From assembly GCA_022606425.2 (NCBI GenBank), contig JAHDVF020000021.1, positions 473,624 through 537,623 on the forward strand: DNA of 64,000 nucleotides. Reading direction: 5' to 3'. The stretch is from Lepidostoma basale (lineage: Eukaryota; Arthropoda; Insecta; Trichoptera; Lepidostomatidae). Under the pieces are notes generated by a model. It did no database searches. It was not told the origin of the DNA and saw only the letters and a program-made list of their open reading frames with translations. Of this stretch, positions 1 through 11,461 are shown piece by piece; position 1 is the first letter of the stretch; every line of letters starts with the position of its first letter. A program made the translations under genes and the position numbers.

Positions 1-367
1 ATACTGTTTAATACTTTAGTATTCGGTTTTGTGTTAAGCTTATAGAAATTAAATTTTCTCTTCGCAAAATAGCTGACGTTTGATAACGCGATGATTAGTA
101 CAATTTTGTGTTACGAGGCTAAATTATATATGCATATACATGAGTACATATAATACACGTGTCCTTGATCTCGTGAGATCATAAGATATTCGATGATTTA
201 ATAAAATCTGAACTTGCGTTATGAAACAACACACGCCCGTTATACTGACTAAATATCTAGGAAATCGTTTCAAATGACATAATGACACATTCTTTCTTAT
301 TTTCTGTAATACATGCCATACAAATATAGTCATTCCGATAATTCGAATAACTGAATTATTATTAATG
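1..367. other. AT-rich non-coding stretch
   Basis: No gene, RNA or repeat is recognisable here. Short open frames are typical chance ORFs of AT-rich DNA. Confidence 0.6.
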
Positions 368-424
368 TTAAAATTTAAAACACTGTTATTATATCACAAT
401 TTCATTTTATTCACTGAGAGTGTC

Positions 425-465
425 TCGGCAGCTGTTCCGCCAACCGATGTTGGCATCATCAGGTG
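425..465 (-). ncRNA. Hammerhead-like ribozyme motif, degenerate
   Basis: Read on the minus strand: CAC, CTGATGA, one unpaired T, helix II GCCAAC/GTTGGC with loop ATCG, then GGAA where GAAA is expected, then the CAGCTG palindrome. Box 1 and helix II are intact, but the first G-A step of box 2 and the cleavage position are altered, so this copy is probably inactive. Confidence 0.5.
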
Positions 466-486
466 TTACAATAATGTTTATTGTAA

Positions 487-525
487 CACCTGATGATGCC
501 AACATCGGTTGGCAAAACAGCTGTT
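487..525 (+). ncRNA. Hammerhead-like ribozyme motif, degenerate
   Basis: Mirror copy of the motif at 425-465. CTGATGA sits at 490-496, helix II GCCAAC/GTTGGC follows after one unpaired T, and the ACAGCTGT palindrome is intact. Box 2 reads AAAA instead of GAAA, which removes G12, a catalytic residue in hammerheads. Probably an inactive relic. Confidence 0.5.
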
Positions 526-734
526 GCGAGACTCTCAGTGAATAAAAAGAAATTGTTATAAAACAGTGTTTTAAATTTTAACAGTAATAATGTTGAAGTG
601 TCATAGTGTTTCGGTCAAAACAATGGACTATGGAATTATTATTTTCAAATGTTTCAAAAATATTTATAATTATTAACCGCAAAAGAAAACCTATTTGTGA
701 AATCTTTATTTCTCTCAGAAAAAAAATTGCTTAT

Positions 735-1035
735 TTAAGTTATACTATGGAAAGAATGAGTGAAGACAGAATGGTAAAGAAGGTATATGTAAACGGCGTG
801 AACGGAGCTAGAAATAGAGGAAGGCCGAGGAAAACGTGGCACGATCAAATCAATCAAATATTGAATGTCGGTCACGTGAGGAGTCGGAAAAATCGACGTG
901 CGTGCATGACAAGATGTATGAATGTAGAGGAATCGAGAGACGTATGTCAGGACAGAACAGTGTGGCGTTCCATTCTTTCTGCCTACCCCTCCGGGGAGAC
1001 GGCGTGATGGTAAGTTAGTTAGTTAGTTAAGTTAT
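735..1035 (+). pseudogene. LINE family LA, 3' fragment of reverse transcriptase ORF
   Basis: Encodes the C-terminal tail of a non-LTR retrotransposon ORF2: MERMSEDRMVKK, then GRPRKTWHDQ, RRACMTRCMNVEE and a terminal WRSILSAYPSGETA followed by TGA. This basic GRPR.W tail followed by ACxxRxMxVxEAR is typical of insect RTE/Jockey-like elements; the exact clade is not settled here. The reverse transcriptase and endonuclease domains are missing (5' truncation), as is usual for LINE insertions. The 3' end is a short (GTTA)n tail at about 1012-1028. Other copies lie at 15615, 26093, 37535, 44655 and 58640. Confidence 0.8.
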
Positions 1036-1099
1036 ACTAGATCCAGTGAGTTCCATATTAAAGTTTTTATAAAAAAAAATATATATACTAAGATAAGGG

Positions 1100-1375
1100 T
1101 TTTATGGGACTCGAATGACTAGAAAAGCCACGGTGGGACAAACCTTGCTGTAAAATATGTACCTTTAAAATACACAACAGCAAGACTGAAGTAAGTCCGA
1201 CTCTCTGGTGTTCTAGAGCAGTTCTCCTGAGCGAGTCCCGGGCGACGTGATTACTGACTTTATCATCAAAATCATACGAGTCAACTACGGCGCCAAAAAA
1301 CCTCAGTAACACTTCCCAGAAAATCAATGTGGCGAGATAGCATTCGCCAACGTCGAGGGGACCCGACATGGCAAT
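1100..1375 (+). repeat. Fragment of unidentified repeat R1 joined to LINE LB tail
   Basis: Positions about 1125-1300 match, with many substitutions, the minus strand of 51600-51870 (shared stretches such as acagcaagact and gtgatyactgac). Positions 1320-1372 match the end of LINE LB copies (IANVEGTRHG, then a purine-rich tail). The two pieces form a mosaic with no intact frame. Confidence 0.5.
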
Positions 1376-1940
1376 ATAAGAAAAAGAGGGGATTTATATC
1401 TTAGTCTAAAACAACAAAATAAAATGTGTTACTATTTTTTTAAGTGTGTTAAAGAATGAAAGTGTTAATACATATTTTATTTAAAAACTAAAAATGTTTA
1501 AAAAAATTATATAAAAATTACTTCAGCGATATATTCCCGATTCGTTTACGAAATAAAAAAATGAAGGTGTTATAATTTTAATAAATATGTAAATCATAAT
1601 ATGCAGTCAAAAAAAAAGCGTTTTCAATAAAATAAATTCGTCATTCTTCGTCGATCTGTCATTCTTCGTTGCGGCCACTTCAATCAATTTGACCCTGGAA
1701 CAGATACACGGTATGTACGTACATTCTACTAATTAGCTTTTGACAATTTCAGTGGTCTGTTAGAAGAAATAACCGGATTTAGATTGTGAATCTTAAACAC
1801 GTTCGTACCTATTCAAGTGACTAATATGGTAATTAAAACGCGCCATTTTTTTGTCACTACACTGTAGGTATATATGATAAACTTGTAAGCAAGTTAATAT
1901 GCAACATGTTTAATTCACTCTCGCGATTTTTGTCTTTGGT
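1376..1940. other. AT-rich non-coding stretch
   Basis: Nothing recognisable apart from a short imperfect duplication of cattcttcgt at about 1640-1672. Confidence 0.5.
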
Positions 1941-1944
1941 CTTA

Positions 1945-2170
1945 GACAGCCGTTGTCGTCCACTGCTGGACATAGGCCTCCCCCATACTTCTTTACGTAT
2001 CCCTGTATTGTGCCTTTTGCATCCAATCGCTAGCAATTCTTCTAATGTCATCGGACCATCGTGTGGGGGGTCTCCCTCTGTTTCGTTTGTTTTCGCGGGG
2101 TATACACTCTACCACCCTTCTGGTCCATCTATCGTCTGCCAATCTGGCAACATGTCCCGCAAATGTCGAC
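1945..2170 (-). pseudogene. LINE family LF, 3' fragment
   Basis: On the minus strand the frame reads GHVARLADDRWTRR, then RNRGRPPTRWSDDIRR, WMQKAQYRD and ends SMGEAYVQQWTTT. This is the widespread insect LINE tail whose DNA reads ggaggcctatgtccagcag. A stop (W to stop) and small changes show it is dead. Sister copy at 29240-29375, and a weaker relative at 9305-9520. Confidence 0.75.
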
Positions 2171-2277
2171 CTTACTTTAGTAAATTTTTATTTTAATTTT
2201 CGTTATTACACCAATCATGTTTAATATAAAAGTATAACATTGAGAATAAATATCTCAAGGTTATTATAGTAAAGGCG

Positions 2278-2412
2278 ACATTCGTGGCCGAGTCGAACGT
2301 GCTATGAGTGCCACACCGAAGGTTCCGGATTCGATTCCCAGCGATGCCAGTATGATTGTCACACTGTCTATGATCGGGTGTAGAATTCACTTGACAATAA
2401 AATGGCAATAGT
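2278..2412 (+). repeat. tRNA-derived SINE (SINE-T)
   Basis: The head carries an A-box-like TGGCCGAGTCG at 2285 and a B-box-like GATTCGATTCC, as in RNA polymerase III promoters of tRNA-derived SINEs. The body (cacactgtct, gtagaattca, caataaaatggc, tatgagaatcgat) recurs at 7265-7395 and, inverted, at 50462-50645. Confidence 0.75.
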
Positions 2413-2855
2413 TTAGCTACCTATCTCATAATATGAGAATCGATTAACATCGATTAGACTCGCGTCGTAATGATGTAAGGAGCAATTCAACAAAATAATA
2501 ATAATAATAAAGTATAATTTACATGTCAGCCATGATTGGTTTCGAAAAACAAATCGCATTTCGTCATGTGTAACAAAAACAAATTTAAACGAACTGCATT
2601 GCCGAAAAAAATCATTGTTAACTCTGGTGGTTAAAAAATATATGTTGAACAACACTATTTTATTCCTCTTGTTATTAAATTTATATCAATAGGTGAATTA
2701 AAAGAGAATTGGCATTCAAAATCAGAACAAAATTGATTAAATCGATAATAAATTTTATTTTTATAATCGTAATGAAAAGTGACAGTTGGAAAAATCGACA
2801 CGTCGATGTATAATATGTCAGATTTAACGTCCCATTTGATTTTCTTCAGCTGGTT
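2413..2855. other. AT-rich non-coding stretch with (AAT)n
   Basis: Contains an (AAT)n microsatellite near 2493-2512. No gene seen. Confidence 0.5.
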
Positions 2856-2857
2856 CC

Positions 2858-3095
2858 GAGATATGCAGTTAGCGTGGCTTCGTGCCACATCCCGCCTTCT
2901 AGAATTCGTCTAGAAATCATCGGACATCACTCACGGCTCTTGTTACACGCCTCGTATTGGCATGGCAGGCCGAATTGCCCCGAGAAATGGAGCGCGACCG
3001 GCCGGACCGCTAGATTTAATATGATAACTTTTATTTTCTCTCTCCGCCCCAGGCTCTGGGCTCCGGCACTTATAATTGAAACAGCCTAATCTCAC
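2858..3095. other. GC-rich single-copy island
   Basis: About 230 bp clearly richer in G+C than its surroundings, with no repeat copy elsewhere in the window and no convincing splice-bounded frame. Possible conserved non-coding or regulatory element; this is inference from composition only. Confidence 0.3.
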
Positions 3096-3261
3096 AGCTA
3101 GTAAATTTGCATTTATAGTTCATTCATTATTTTAATTCATTTTAACTATATACGATTTACTTCATAGTTATCGTTCCTACCTAATAACGGATACGATTAC
3201 GTACTTCAGTACGTGAAAACAAGAACTTAACGTGTACTTTAAAATTAAACTTAGATATGAA

Positions 3262-3420
3262 GGTTTCCACTTAGATATGAAGGTACTATATGGCTGCGAA
3301 ACCTGCACTCTGAAAGTGAATGTAATGAAGAGTTTTTTTTTTTAAGTCAGGAAAGAACATTGTGGCCGTCCATTCTTTCTGTCTTACCTCCGGGGAGACG
3401 GCGTGATGGTTATTTAATTT
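3262..3420 (+). pseudogene. Chimeric LINE fragment: LB piece joined to LA tail
   Basis: Positions 3268-3318 encode LYGCETCTLKVNVM, the LB sequence also seen at 3630. After a poly-T run (about 3325-3335) the sequence switches to the LA 3' tail (gtcaggaaagaacat to ggggagacggcgtgatgg). The junction may reflect nested insertion or template switching. Confidence 0.6.
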
Positions 3421-3589
3421 TTGTTTTAGTTTTCTGGTTGCTCTTAAAATATTCTAATATATCAATTTATTGAATTATATTTAGATATAAAGCGCTTGAC
3501 CCGGACATTGAAATAAAATGCGGAATTGAAGTTGCACGAGCTGCATTTAATTAAATGAGAACATTATTTTGCAACGATAATCTCAACTT

Positions 3590-4055
3590 GAAACTCCGAC
3601 AAAGAATGAAATGTTCTATATAGTCTGTTCTACTATATGGCTGCGAAACCTTGACTCTGAAAGTGTATGTAATGAACAGATTGGAAGCGTTCGAGATGTG
3701 GATATACCGCTGAATGCTCCGTATACCGTGGACCGATAGGGTTAGTAATGCAGACGTACTGCAAAGAGCCAGAGCCAATAGAGAGCTGTTTTCAAGTGTG
3801 AAAATTAGAAAGGCCTCATATTTGGGTCATGTGCTAAGGGAAGAAAATCAAATGATATTAATGGGTTAAGTGGAGGGACGTCGGAGAGTTGGTAAAAAGC
3901 AGCTGTCCTGGCTGCAGAACATCAAAGAGTCGACATGAATAACAAGAGTTCAGAACCTGTTCCAAGTAGCGCAGGATAGAGATGCCTTAGCTGTAGTGAT
4001 CGCCAACGTTGGGGGGGACTGACACGGCACCGAAAGAAGAAGATGAAGGTTTCTA
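3590..4055 (+). pseudogene. LINE family LB, C-terminal ORF fragment
   Basis: The frame reads LYGCETLTLKVYVMNRLEAF, then IPWTDRVSNADVLQRARA, GHVLREE, VEGRRRVGKKQLSWLQN and VAQDRDALAVVIANVGGD. This is the region after the reverse transcriptase domain of an insect LINE. At least two in-frame stops and one shift break it. The 3' end is purine-rich (gaaagaagaagatgaag). Homologous to the minus-strand fragment at 59740-60074. Confidence 0.8.
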
Positions 4056-4144
4056 ACGTTCGAAATAAACAATATATGAGTCATTTAAAATCATAACTTT
4101 TCAAAAAAAAATTATGTATTTATTATTTGTCCTTAAAAAATTTC

Positions 4145-4195
4145 AAGAAAATTGCGACAGAACTTCGCTTGAAGCGAAACCCGCTAGTAGTGTAA
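4145..4195 (+). repeat. Possible Helitron 3' terminus
   Basis: A short hairpin (cttcgcttgaagcg) is followed 8 bases later by CTAG, as at Helitron 3' ends (hairpin, then CTRR). No matching 5' end was found. Confidence 0.3.
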
Positions 4196-5650
4196 AAAAA
4201 ATAATATTTTAATTATTTTTATGATATGCATAAGCATAAATACTAACTGTTTTATACGAGTATATTACCGTTTCATACTGTTTTTTTTATGTTTTTCTTT
4301 GCTAGAAAGGAAAATTTTGTTTGGTCAGTTTTTTATCAGTTTTAAAAATTAATGATTTTATTAATTTTGTTTGCTTGCATGAACATAATGTAAAGTAAAT
4401 AATTATATTTGTTCGTTTACCAAATTATTAATTTGCTTTTGAAATATGATTTTTTTAAGGACGTAGGTAAGGAATCTAGATCAAATTAAAAACCTCCGTT
4501 TTCTATAAGTATTAATAAATTATACGAAAACAATTCAAATTTTGACTTCTCTTACAAGGCGAAACATGTCACACTCAAAAATAACGTTTTATCAAAATTA
4601 ATTAGATAATCTAAATAGTTCATACATTATAAAATATTACAATAAGTTTAATATTTTTAAACCTTTATTGGAGCCGTCATCAATCAAATGTTCTCATTAT
4701 AATGAATTAAATATACCCACATTATATACAGTTTACATAAATAGGTATATTGTTATTTAGGTTTCAATACTTATTAAGGCAAAAATCGAACTGCGGTAAA
4801 AACCAATTTGAATCTTTTTAGAAACGCAATTATCAATATATCTTATTTTGATATGCGTAAAAGTGTACGTGTAAAATTTACACCACTACTCAAACAACTG
4901 TAAACGTGTTCACATAATATATAATACATACTGAAACTTTCCAACTTACACAAAAAAACTTTAGAATACCATTTATCATTCAAATGCAGCAAGTGTGTAG
5001 TTGACAAAAATGAGATTCGATATGCACAAAAACATACCCGTCGCTATGATCACAGGCACCTGCCCGGCAATATAATACATTACAATCACACATAAATAAT
5101 ATACGGGTATGCAGATGAGCTAGGAACTAAACGAGCAAGTTAGTTGCGGTTGAGAACTTTTCACGTTTTTTGTGAGAACTATTTCCAGTCCGTAATAGAT
5201 TGTTGTTTTCCCATTTGATTTTCCATTGATGAATTGGCTCTGCATTTAATGTGCTCCATTAACCCGATGCGTCTCGCCAGTTGAGGTACGCAAACACTTA
5301 ATTTGTTTAAGTTTCTCTGACCCTATTGGCTTCACTTGGCCATTCGAACCACACAGATATTTAAACACAATAATAACAGACGATCATAAATCTTCAGAAT
5401 TACAACTCCAGGAAAGAGTAAAAAAATGGTAAATGTGTTGTTAAGCTATGTCAATGATTAGCGATTGAAAACATATCTTGTTAGATATTATTAAATTTCG
5501 TTATAAATTATGACCACAGATCCCATTAAGAAGAGACTTAGAACAGCTTTTCGATATCCAGACGTACGTGTTATCCAATGAATTATTCTTACCTTGCAAA
5601 ACATAAAATATAATACTTTCAGGAACAAAAATAACTTATTTACAAGAAAG
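4196..5650. other. AT-rich non-coding stretch
   Basis: No gene. At 4552-4573 there is a 3'-half hammerhead-like signature (AAGGCGAAACATGTC). A moderately GC-richer single-copy patch lies at 5215-5370. Confidence 0.45.
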
Positions 5651-5654
5651 CAAA

Positions 5655-5895
5655 ATTTATACTAGACTAGCGGCCCTGACAGGCGTTGTCCTGCCCGAAC
5701 GTTGACTTGTCTGCTATTAGTTGGCAAGAAAAATAATCAAAAACCACAGAATTCGACATCAGCGTCATCTATGGTAAACAAAAATAACTACGAATTATTC
5801 ATGAACTTGCCAGAAGGTTTTTTACAATTGTGAATCTAAACCATCCAGAGACCCACTCAAACACACAAAAAGATCATCAAAATCGATCCAACCGT
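5655..5895 (-). repeat. Non-autonomous Helitron fragment
   Basis: On the minus strand the sequence ends gacaacgcctgtcagg-gccgCTAG, a hairpin plus CTAG terminus characteristic of insect Helitrons. The other end contains a Helitron-like segment (ccaaccgtttagttgg region, about 5888-5905). No Rep/helicase coding is present. Confidence 0.55.
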
Positions 5896-6034
5896 TTAGT
5901 TGGAAATTAACTATAATACATACGCCTTTACAGAAGAATTATATACCATATATATAAAGATTGCAAAGGTTTATATGTATAAAATATATAGTAAAGTAGT
6001 ATATATATCGGCAAACAATAATTTATATAAAAGC

Positions 6035-6290
6035 ATTGTCCACTTACCAAAGATCAGGAGACCAGGACAGCTTAGAGAAGATGGTATTCGTGGACACCAA
6101 CGCCGGACGTAGAGGTGGAGGAAGACCCCACTACGATGGACTGACCAAATAAAGGTGAATGATTGTCGAGGCAAGCTGCGGAGTGTCGGAAGAGCTGGAG
6201 AAGAACAGCGCACACCAAGTCGAAAGACAGAACCTCAGACATGAGTAAGCCACCTGGAAACATGTTATAAAGACGTGACATAAATTTATT
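6035..6290 (+). pseudogene. LINE C-terminal fragment (unassigned family)
   Basis: The frame reads MVFVDTNAGRRGGGRP, then a shifted WTDQIK-like piece and a final ATWKHVIKT. The GRR.GGRP.....W pattern is the basic tail shared by insect LINE ORF2 proteins. Several frame breaks. Read on the complementary strand it gives only chance frames. Confidence 0.6.
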
Positions 6291-7264
6291 TAATGTGACT
6301 TATATTAAAATTTAATCTATGTAATACAATTTTATATCTTGTGAAATAAATATTATTTGTAAAAGCAATGGTGTAAATTGGATAACGCCATAGAAAACAG
6401 GCGTTTTCACCAATATCAAATAATCTTGTGAAACGTGTATATTCGTAGTTGTATATTATTAAAATAGTTCGCCGTCGCGTGTTGATTTCGAATTTCTAAG
6501 TAAGAAACCAGGTAATTGTACGATACCTTTGATAAGACACCAGATATGGAATATGAAAGTACAAAGTGTTCAGCTAAACTCATATCAATCACGCCTCAAA
6601 AAGCACGTATTTCAACAATAAAAGTAATGAAATAATACAAGTGTTAAAGATTACAAGATAACTACGTTTTCGATAGTAAGTAATGCGTGAAATGAATTTT
6701 AAAATATTCTCGTGTTATTTATAAGTGTTTGAAAGTATTTTTTTAAATAATAACAAAATAAGCTGTAAACGCCATTTGAACAATTTCTTAAAATACTTTT
6801 TTTTTCACTTTGAATAAGAAATTAAAAGAACATTAACTTAAAGTTTTATTTTTTTATGAATTAAAACACTGCTTTTTCCAATTTTGTGTTTATTATTCTC
6901 GAGATGTTCAATTCAATTCAATTCAATTCAATTTATTTTTAAATCATAAACATTACAGTATATAACCATCGGAGGCTTACACCTTCATCATTGGGAGAAC
7001 GATACAAACTCGTGAAAAACAGGGTTTTAATTCATAAAAATTCTCTTTTTGGCGATCTTCCGGGAGAACGGTAGCCAACAGGAATCTGATGCGCCACAAC
7101 GTCAGAATATACAAAACCTGCGTAAGGTGAATACTGACATTAATCATCGAGACCATGAACGAAGGCTAAAGTCCGGGTGGCAGAGATGCGGACGCTGAGG
7201 ATGATAGCATAAAAGACTCTTCGAGATAGAGTGAGGGACACGGTAAACTGCGAAATCTGCAAGG
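6291..7264. other. AT-rich stretch with (TTCAA)n and PLE-like motif
   Basis: An (AATTC)n microsatellite lies at 6908-6936, likely the tail of a minus-strand LINE. At 6975-7007 a segment (cttcatcattgggagaacgat) matches one arm of the inverted repeat at 32886-32990. The rest is unassigned. Confidence 0.45.
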
Positions 7265-7397
7265 TGGAAGATATCGTGGTAGATATAGTGATAAGAGCTC
7301 TGACTTCCATACCGAAGGTCCCGTGTTTGTCACACTGTCTTTGGTCTGGTGTAGAATTCACGTAACAATAAAATGGCGATATATTGGCTACCTATCA
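7265..7397 (+). repeat. tRNA-derived SINE (SINE-T), 5'-altered copy
   Basis: The body matches the SINE at 2278 (ccgaaggtcccg, cacactgtct, gtagaattcac, caataaaatggc, acctatcac). The A-box is not recognisable and the B-box is shortened. Confidence 0.65.
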
Positions 7398-8478
7398 CAT
7401 GTCACGAGAATCAAATATAATAGCTAAAAAATAAATGTATACAGCGATTGGGATCAAACGACCTGTAGTATATAAAAAAAAACAATTAATTTTAAAAAAA
7501 ATTAATAATAATAATAAAAAATATCGTAAGATGGGGCAGGATGGATCCCTCCAGAATCTGTGAAATTTGAATTTGATAAAAATAGTATACTGAATAAGGA
7601 TGACACCTTCATCTTTCACTCTATGTCATGGATTCATATTTGAATAACCTTTGTAATCGTTGTATTTAAACAACACTTTGTACTAACATGTTTCTGTCAC
7701 ATCTTTCCTCAACGTAAAAAATACTCGTATATGTTAAAATTCTACACTTAGGAAGGACATATGCATATAACATGTTTGTGTACAATGAAAAAGAATATAA
7801 GTATTGTAGAAATACAATGTTTTCAAAAGTTTTCCAAATGGATGATAATTGCAATTTTATCTAATTTCTAATTAAATTATTACATCAAAGTGAAAGAGTT
7901 CTTTCAAATAATATTGAAGAACACATTTGTTTCCAGAAGTTTAAAAATGTGTTTATAATAGTGGGATATTTCTAAAATGGATTTCTTAAAAAACAGACTC
8001 ATTTAAAATATTAAACTTATAGAAAAAGAACGATGAAACATAGCACTGACGATATTTAAAGAAATTCGGATAATCTCACATTCATATTCCGAAGAAATCT
8101 TGTACATTCATTCAGGGAAATTTTTAATAGGGTGAAGGTCATGTAAGTCTTAATAATTAAATCGTGTTATGGCTAACGTGCGGAATCTCACTTCAGGTAA
8201 GCACCTTGACATTGTTTTTAGTTGTGGAATCATCGTTACGGTTTCTCTGAAATTGAGAATACATTCATTGGTTTTATAAAAGTTTGCATTAGTCGTGTTT
8301 TACTCAAAGTCCCGATTTTTATACGGTATGTATGATTATTTTCACAGTTACGAAATTAAAAATATCTTCTGAAATTTCGTTGAATATATTATTGTAAATT
8401 GATTTAACTTTATGATTTAGGACATATATTTTTTCGTCAGTTGACCTATTCAAAGCTGTTTATTTTATTACACGTTTT
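7398..8478. other. AT-rich non-coding stretch
   Basis: No gene or repeat recognised. Contains one TACTCGTA word at 7722. Confidence 0.5.
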
Positions 8479-8479
8479 G

Positions 8480-8690
8480 TTAACTAACTAACTGACTAAC
8501 CATCACGCCGTCTCCCGGAAAGGGTAGGCAGAAAGAATGGACTGTCACACTTTAACCGATGCGGCACTTCATCCTTCTCATTTCGCCCCGCTGTAGATGC
8601 GGTGTCGTGGGTTGCGAACCTCATAGTCACCAATAGGCATCTTCCGCGCACACTTCGATCGTCCAACATCCACAAAAAAATCTAAAACAA
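8480..8690 (-). repeat. SINE-A (shares LINE LA 3' end)
   Basis: On the minus strand: a head with gatcgaagtgtgcgc, a GGTTCGCAACCC segment resembling a B-box, a body (ggatg..gtgccgcatc), then the LA-type end (cattctttctgcctaccc, gagacggcgtgatgg) and (GTTA)n tail. Copies at 13348, 31206 and 43838. The shared 3' end suggests mobilisation by LA. Confidence 0.75.
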
Positions 8691-9300
8691 AAAATATAAA
8701 ATAAAATAACAAAATAAAAATAATTTAACACATAATATTATTTTTAGATGGTGCACATATTGACTATTTAATTTATGATCCACGTATCCACAGTTTTTTT
8801 TAATAGAAGAAATTATTCAAATTGTCGTTGGAACAAATGAAAAATTTATTTTTACACCTGTCAAAAATATTTATCGAAACGAGAAAACTTGTATAATTTT
8901 AATATCAAAACAGTACAAACGTATAACGTATCACAATTAACTATTATTAAGTGCGGCAACAATCAAATTGACCAAAACAATTCACTTATACACGAAATAT
9001 CTCCAAATTTACGGGAAAACCACATGAACCAAAACAAATTTTCAAAATCAAAAACAGACTGTTTTCGTTTTGTTGTCGAATATATTATGATCTTCATACT
9101 ACAATATATTTTAGCTTATATTTAAGTTTATGTAATACATAATGCTAGTATGAAAAAACTTTATATTTAAATAATACAATCGATACCTTAAAACCATTTC
9201 CGTTCTTGTGATTCATCTTCGAAAATAAAATTATAATCATATTAGTCTCATATTTTAGATTACGACTTGTTATAATTAATGGCTTTAATTTTGACTAAAT
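8691..9300. other. AT-rich non-coding stretch
   Basis: No gene. The open frame at about 8889-9125 has the low-complexity composition expected by chance at this base content. Confidence 0.45.
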
Positions 9301-9304
9301 AGTA

Positions 9305-9522
9305 TTCTTCTTCTTCTTCAGCCTCCTGTGGCCGTCTACTCCTGAACGTAGGCCTCCTCTCATATTTTCTACTCCTTTCAATCCTAAGCGATCCGCACCC
9401 AGGCACTTCCCGCGCTCTTCCGGATATCGTCGCGCCAACACAACTATGGGCGCCTAACTCCACGCTTTGCCTTTCTCGGGTACTAGCACAGCAACACGTC
9501 TCCTCAAACCCCACTTAAGGGA
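9305..9522 (-). pseudogene. LINE 3' fragment related to LF
   Basis: On the minus strand the end reads aggaggcctacgttcagg followed by a (GAA)n tail, matching the LF terminus. Coding potential is degraded beyond confident reconstruction of domains. Confidence 0.5.
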
Positions 9523-9714
9523 TGCGGCCAACTCGATAACGTTGGAGACTTTAGCCCTGGCTCATATGTCCTCATTTCTGATTCTGTTTCACAAGCTAAA
9601 ACCCAACATGACTCTCTTCATTGCTTTATATGTGATTCTCAGCTAGTTGGCACTTTTTTGTGACATTATGACTAAGTTGTATATAATGAAATCATTAAAG
9701 AGGACCCTGGTGAA

Positions 9715-10368
9715 TCTAAAAACATGTTATACAACGCATTGATTCGGAGCAGACTCGAAAGTTGTTCTGTGATATGGAGTCCTCACGAGGCGAGATATTC
9801 CATTATGCTGGAGAGGGTTCAGAAAAAATTTCTGAGGTATCTCTACATGAGGGAGTATGGTAGCTATTCTTGGCTCTATCCCACGGCATTTCTTTTGGGA
9901 ATGCTCGGACCCAATTTTCTACAGCTTCGAAGAGATGGACATCTAATTACCCATTTCTTTAGATTAATTAGGGGATGCTTCGAGAACTCGGCCGTACTGG
10001 AGGGTGTTCGGCTTTTTGTCCCCGATAGATATCTCCGACAGCGACAGCACAGATTGTTTTACCTACCGGCTGCCAGAACCAATCTGCCTCTGGTGACACC
10101 GGTGGGAAGAGCAATTAGTCTGCTGAACGCGGTCTCCTCGGAGATCGACGTCTTTCATGTTAGTGAAAGTACGTTCAGAAGGCAAATACTCTTAATTCTG
10201 GAGAGTATCCTGTCTTCCTAATGTTGAACCATCTCTTATGCGTTTCTGGTAGCATACTATATATAATATATTATTTTACCTGTTCTCAATAGATGCCTTA
10301 AAAATAAATTTTGTAATGTCTGTTGATGAAATAAACTGATTTGATTTGATTTGATTTGATTTATTGTT
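9715..10368 (+). pseudogene. LINE family LC (Jockey/CR1-like), C-terminal ORF2 fragment
   Basis: An uninterrupted frame at about 9724-10221 encodes LYNALIRSRLESCSVIW, then ERVQKKFLRYLY, YPTAFLLGMLGPNFLQLRR and further conserved tail residues. This is the domain downstream of the reverse transcriptase in Jockey/CR1-like LINEs. The element is 5'-truncated, ends with AATAAA (about 10331) and a (TTTGAT)-type tail at 10340-10362. The apparent Met start is internal to the original ORF. Other fragments: 39235, 44553 (minus) and 46485. One of the least decayed LINE copies here. Confidence 0.85.
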
Positions 10369-10369
10369 A

Positions 10370-11460
10370 AATTTCTACTTTGAAAGAATAAAACATTAAA
10401 AATCGATGAATACATTCATTCTATTGTTAGAAAGTTGAGGTAATGTAAAAATATTCGACAGTCGAACACTTTTTTTCCATTTTATATTTTAAAGAAACGC
10501 AATTCAAAGCATTCCTGCTTTAAAATTAATTTATTCGAATAAAAAGTGTGAAGACTGAATTTATAGATCAGGCGTATAATTAAATGACGCGGTAAGATTT
10601 CGATACAAAAGCTATTTTAACGGCGAAACTAAACGCTTTTATCGATAGTGCAAGGCAGTCAGGCAGTCAAATGTCAGAAATAATTTGGGTACCGCCACAG
10701 CGTGAATTATGGGCGCTCCTTGGAAATCGTGTCCGACGAATGATCAGTTATAAAACCACACACAGATTATTGAAACAGGTAAAATTATGAAACGACCTAC
10801 AATCATTTCACGAATATCTGCATTCATTTATGTTTGCAGCTGATTCTCGGGATGGAAACCGTCTTCAATTTTTATTGTTATTCACCATGGATATCAGCAA
10901 AACTGTCAGTACAATTTGCATTAAAAAAGTTTTAATGTAAAGATATTTCATTCATAATAAAATATTTAAAAAGTAAACAAATATTACGGCAATCATTATG
11001 AACACATTTTTTTATTACCCTTATGGCCGACCAAATAATCAATGCCATAAAAAGCGTTCTTATATTATTATATGATTTTGATGTTTTCCTATTTTTTTTA
11101 AAAGTGGAATATTTTGAGTGTTTTTTTTTTTTTAATATTTAAGAATTTTTTGCTGGTGACAATAACTTTATGCATCAAAATAGTAAAAGTAAATTTAGTT
11201 CGTAAAAGCATATTAAACGAATATATAAATTAGAAATGTTAAAGAAAATGTACACGACCATTGATAGTTCTCAAAATAGGTAAAAAATTAAGGAATACAA
11301 AGCATCCAATCTACCAAATTTTAGAGGTCTTCTGTGTTAGAAATTGAAAATAGCGATTTGCATGATAAGTCATTAAGTGGAAGAGAATAAAAAATATATT
11401 TAGATAGACCATGCCGTCTCTACCTACAAGTTCAAAAAAATGGTGTAATGTTCAGTAATT
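10370..11460. other. AT-rich stretch with a small GC-richer patch
   Basis: No gene. A single-copy patch at 10640-10860 is richer in G+C and begins with atcgatagtgcaaggcagtc. Function unknown. Confidence 0.4.
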
Positions 11461-11461
11461 A

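Larger units (their letters stand above)
368..582. repeat. Palindromic repeat with hammerhead-like arms (ACAGCUG type)
   Basis: Two arms of about 105 bp are near-perfect reverse complements meeting near 473-478. Each arm carries the box CTGATGATGCCAAC with its stem partner and the palindromic hexamer CAGCTG, followed by the same 3' flank (actctcagtgaataaa). A third, single copy of the arm lies at 16130-16200. I infer a non-autonomous element related to Penelope-like terminal repeats, which are known to bear hammerhead ribozymes and can lie in inverted orientation. Confidence 0.7.

Noticed and set aside
1088..1369. Minus-strand 93-codon frame as a gene
   Set aside because: The plus strand of this segment matches repeat R1 and a LINE tail, so the minus-strand frame is a shadow.
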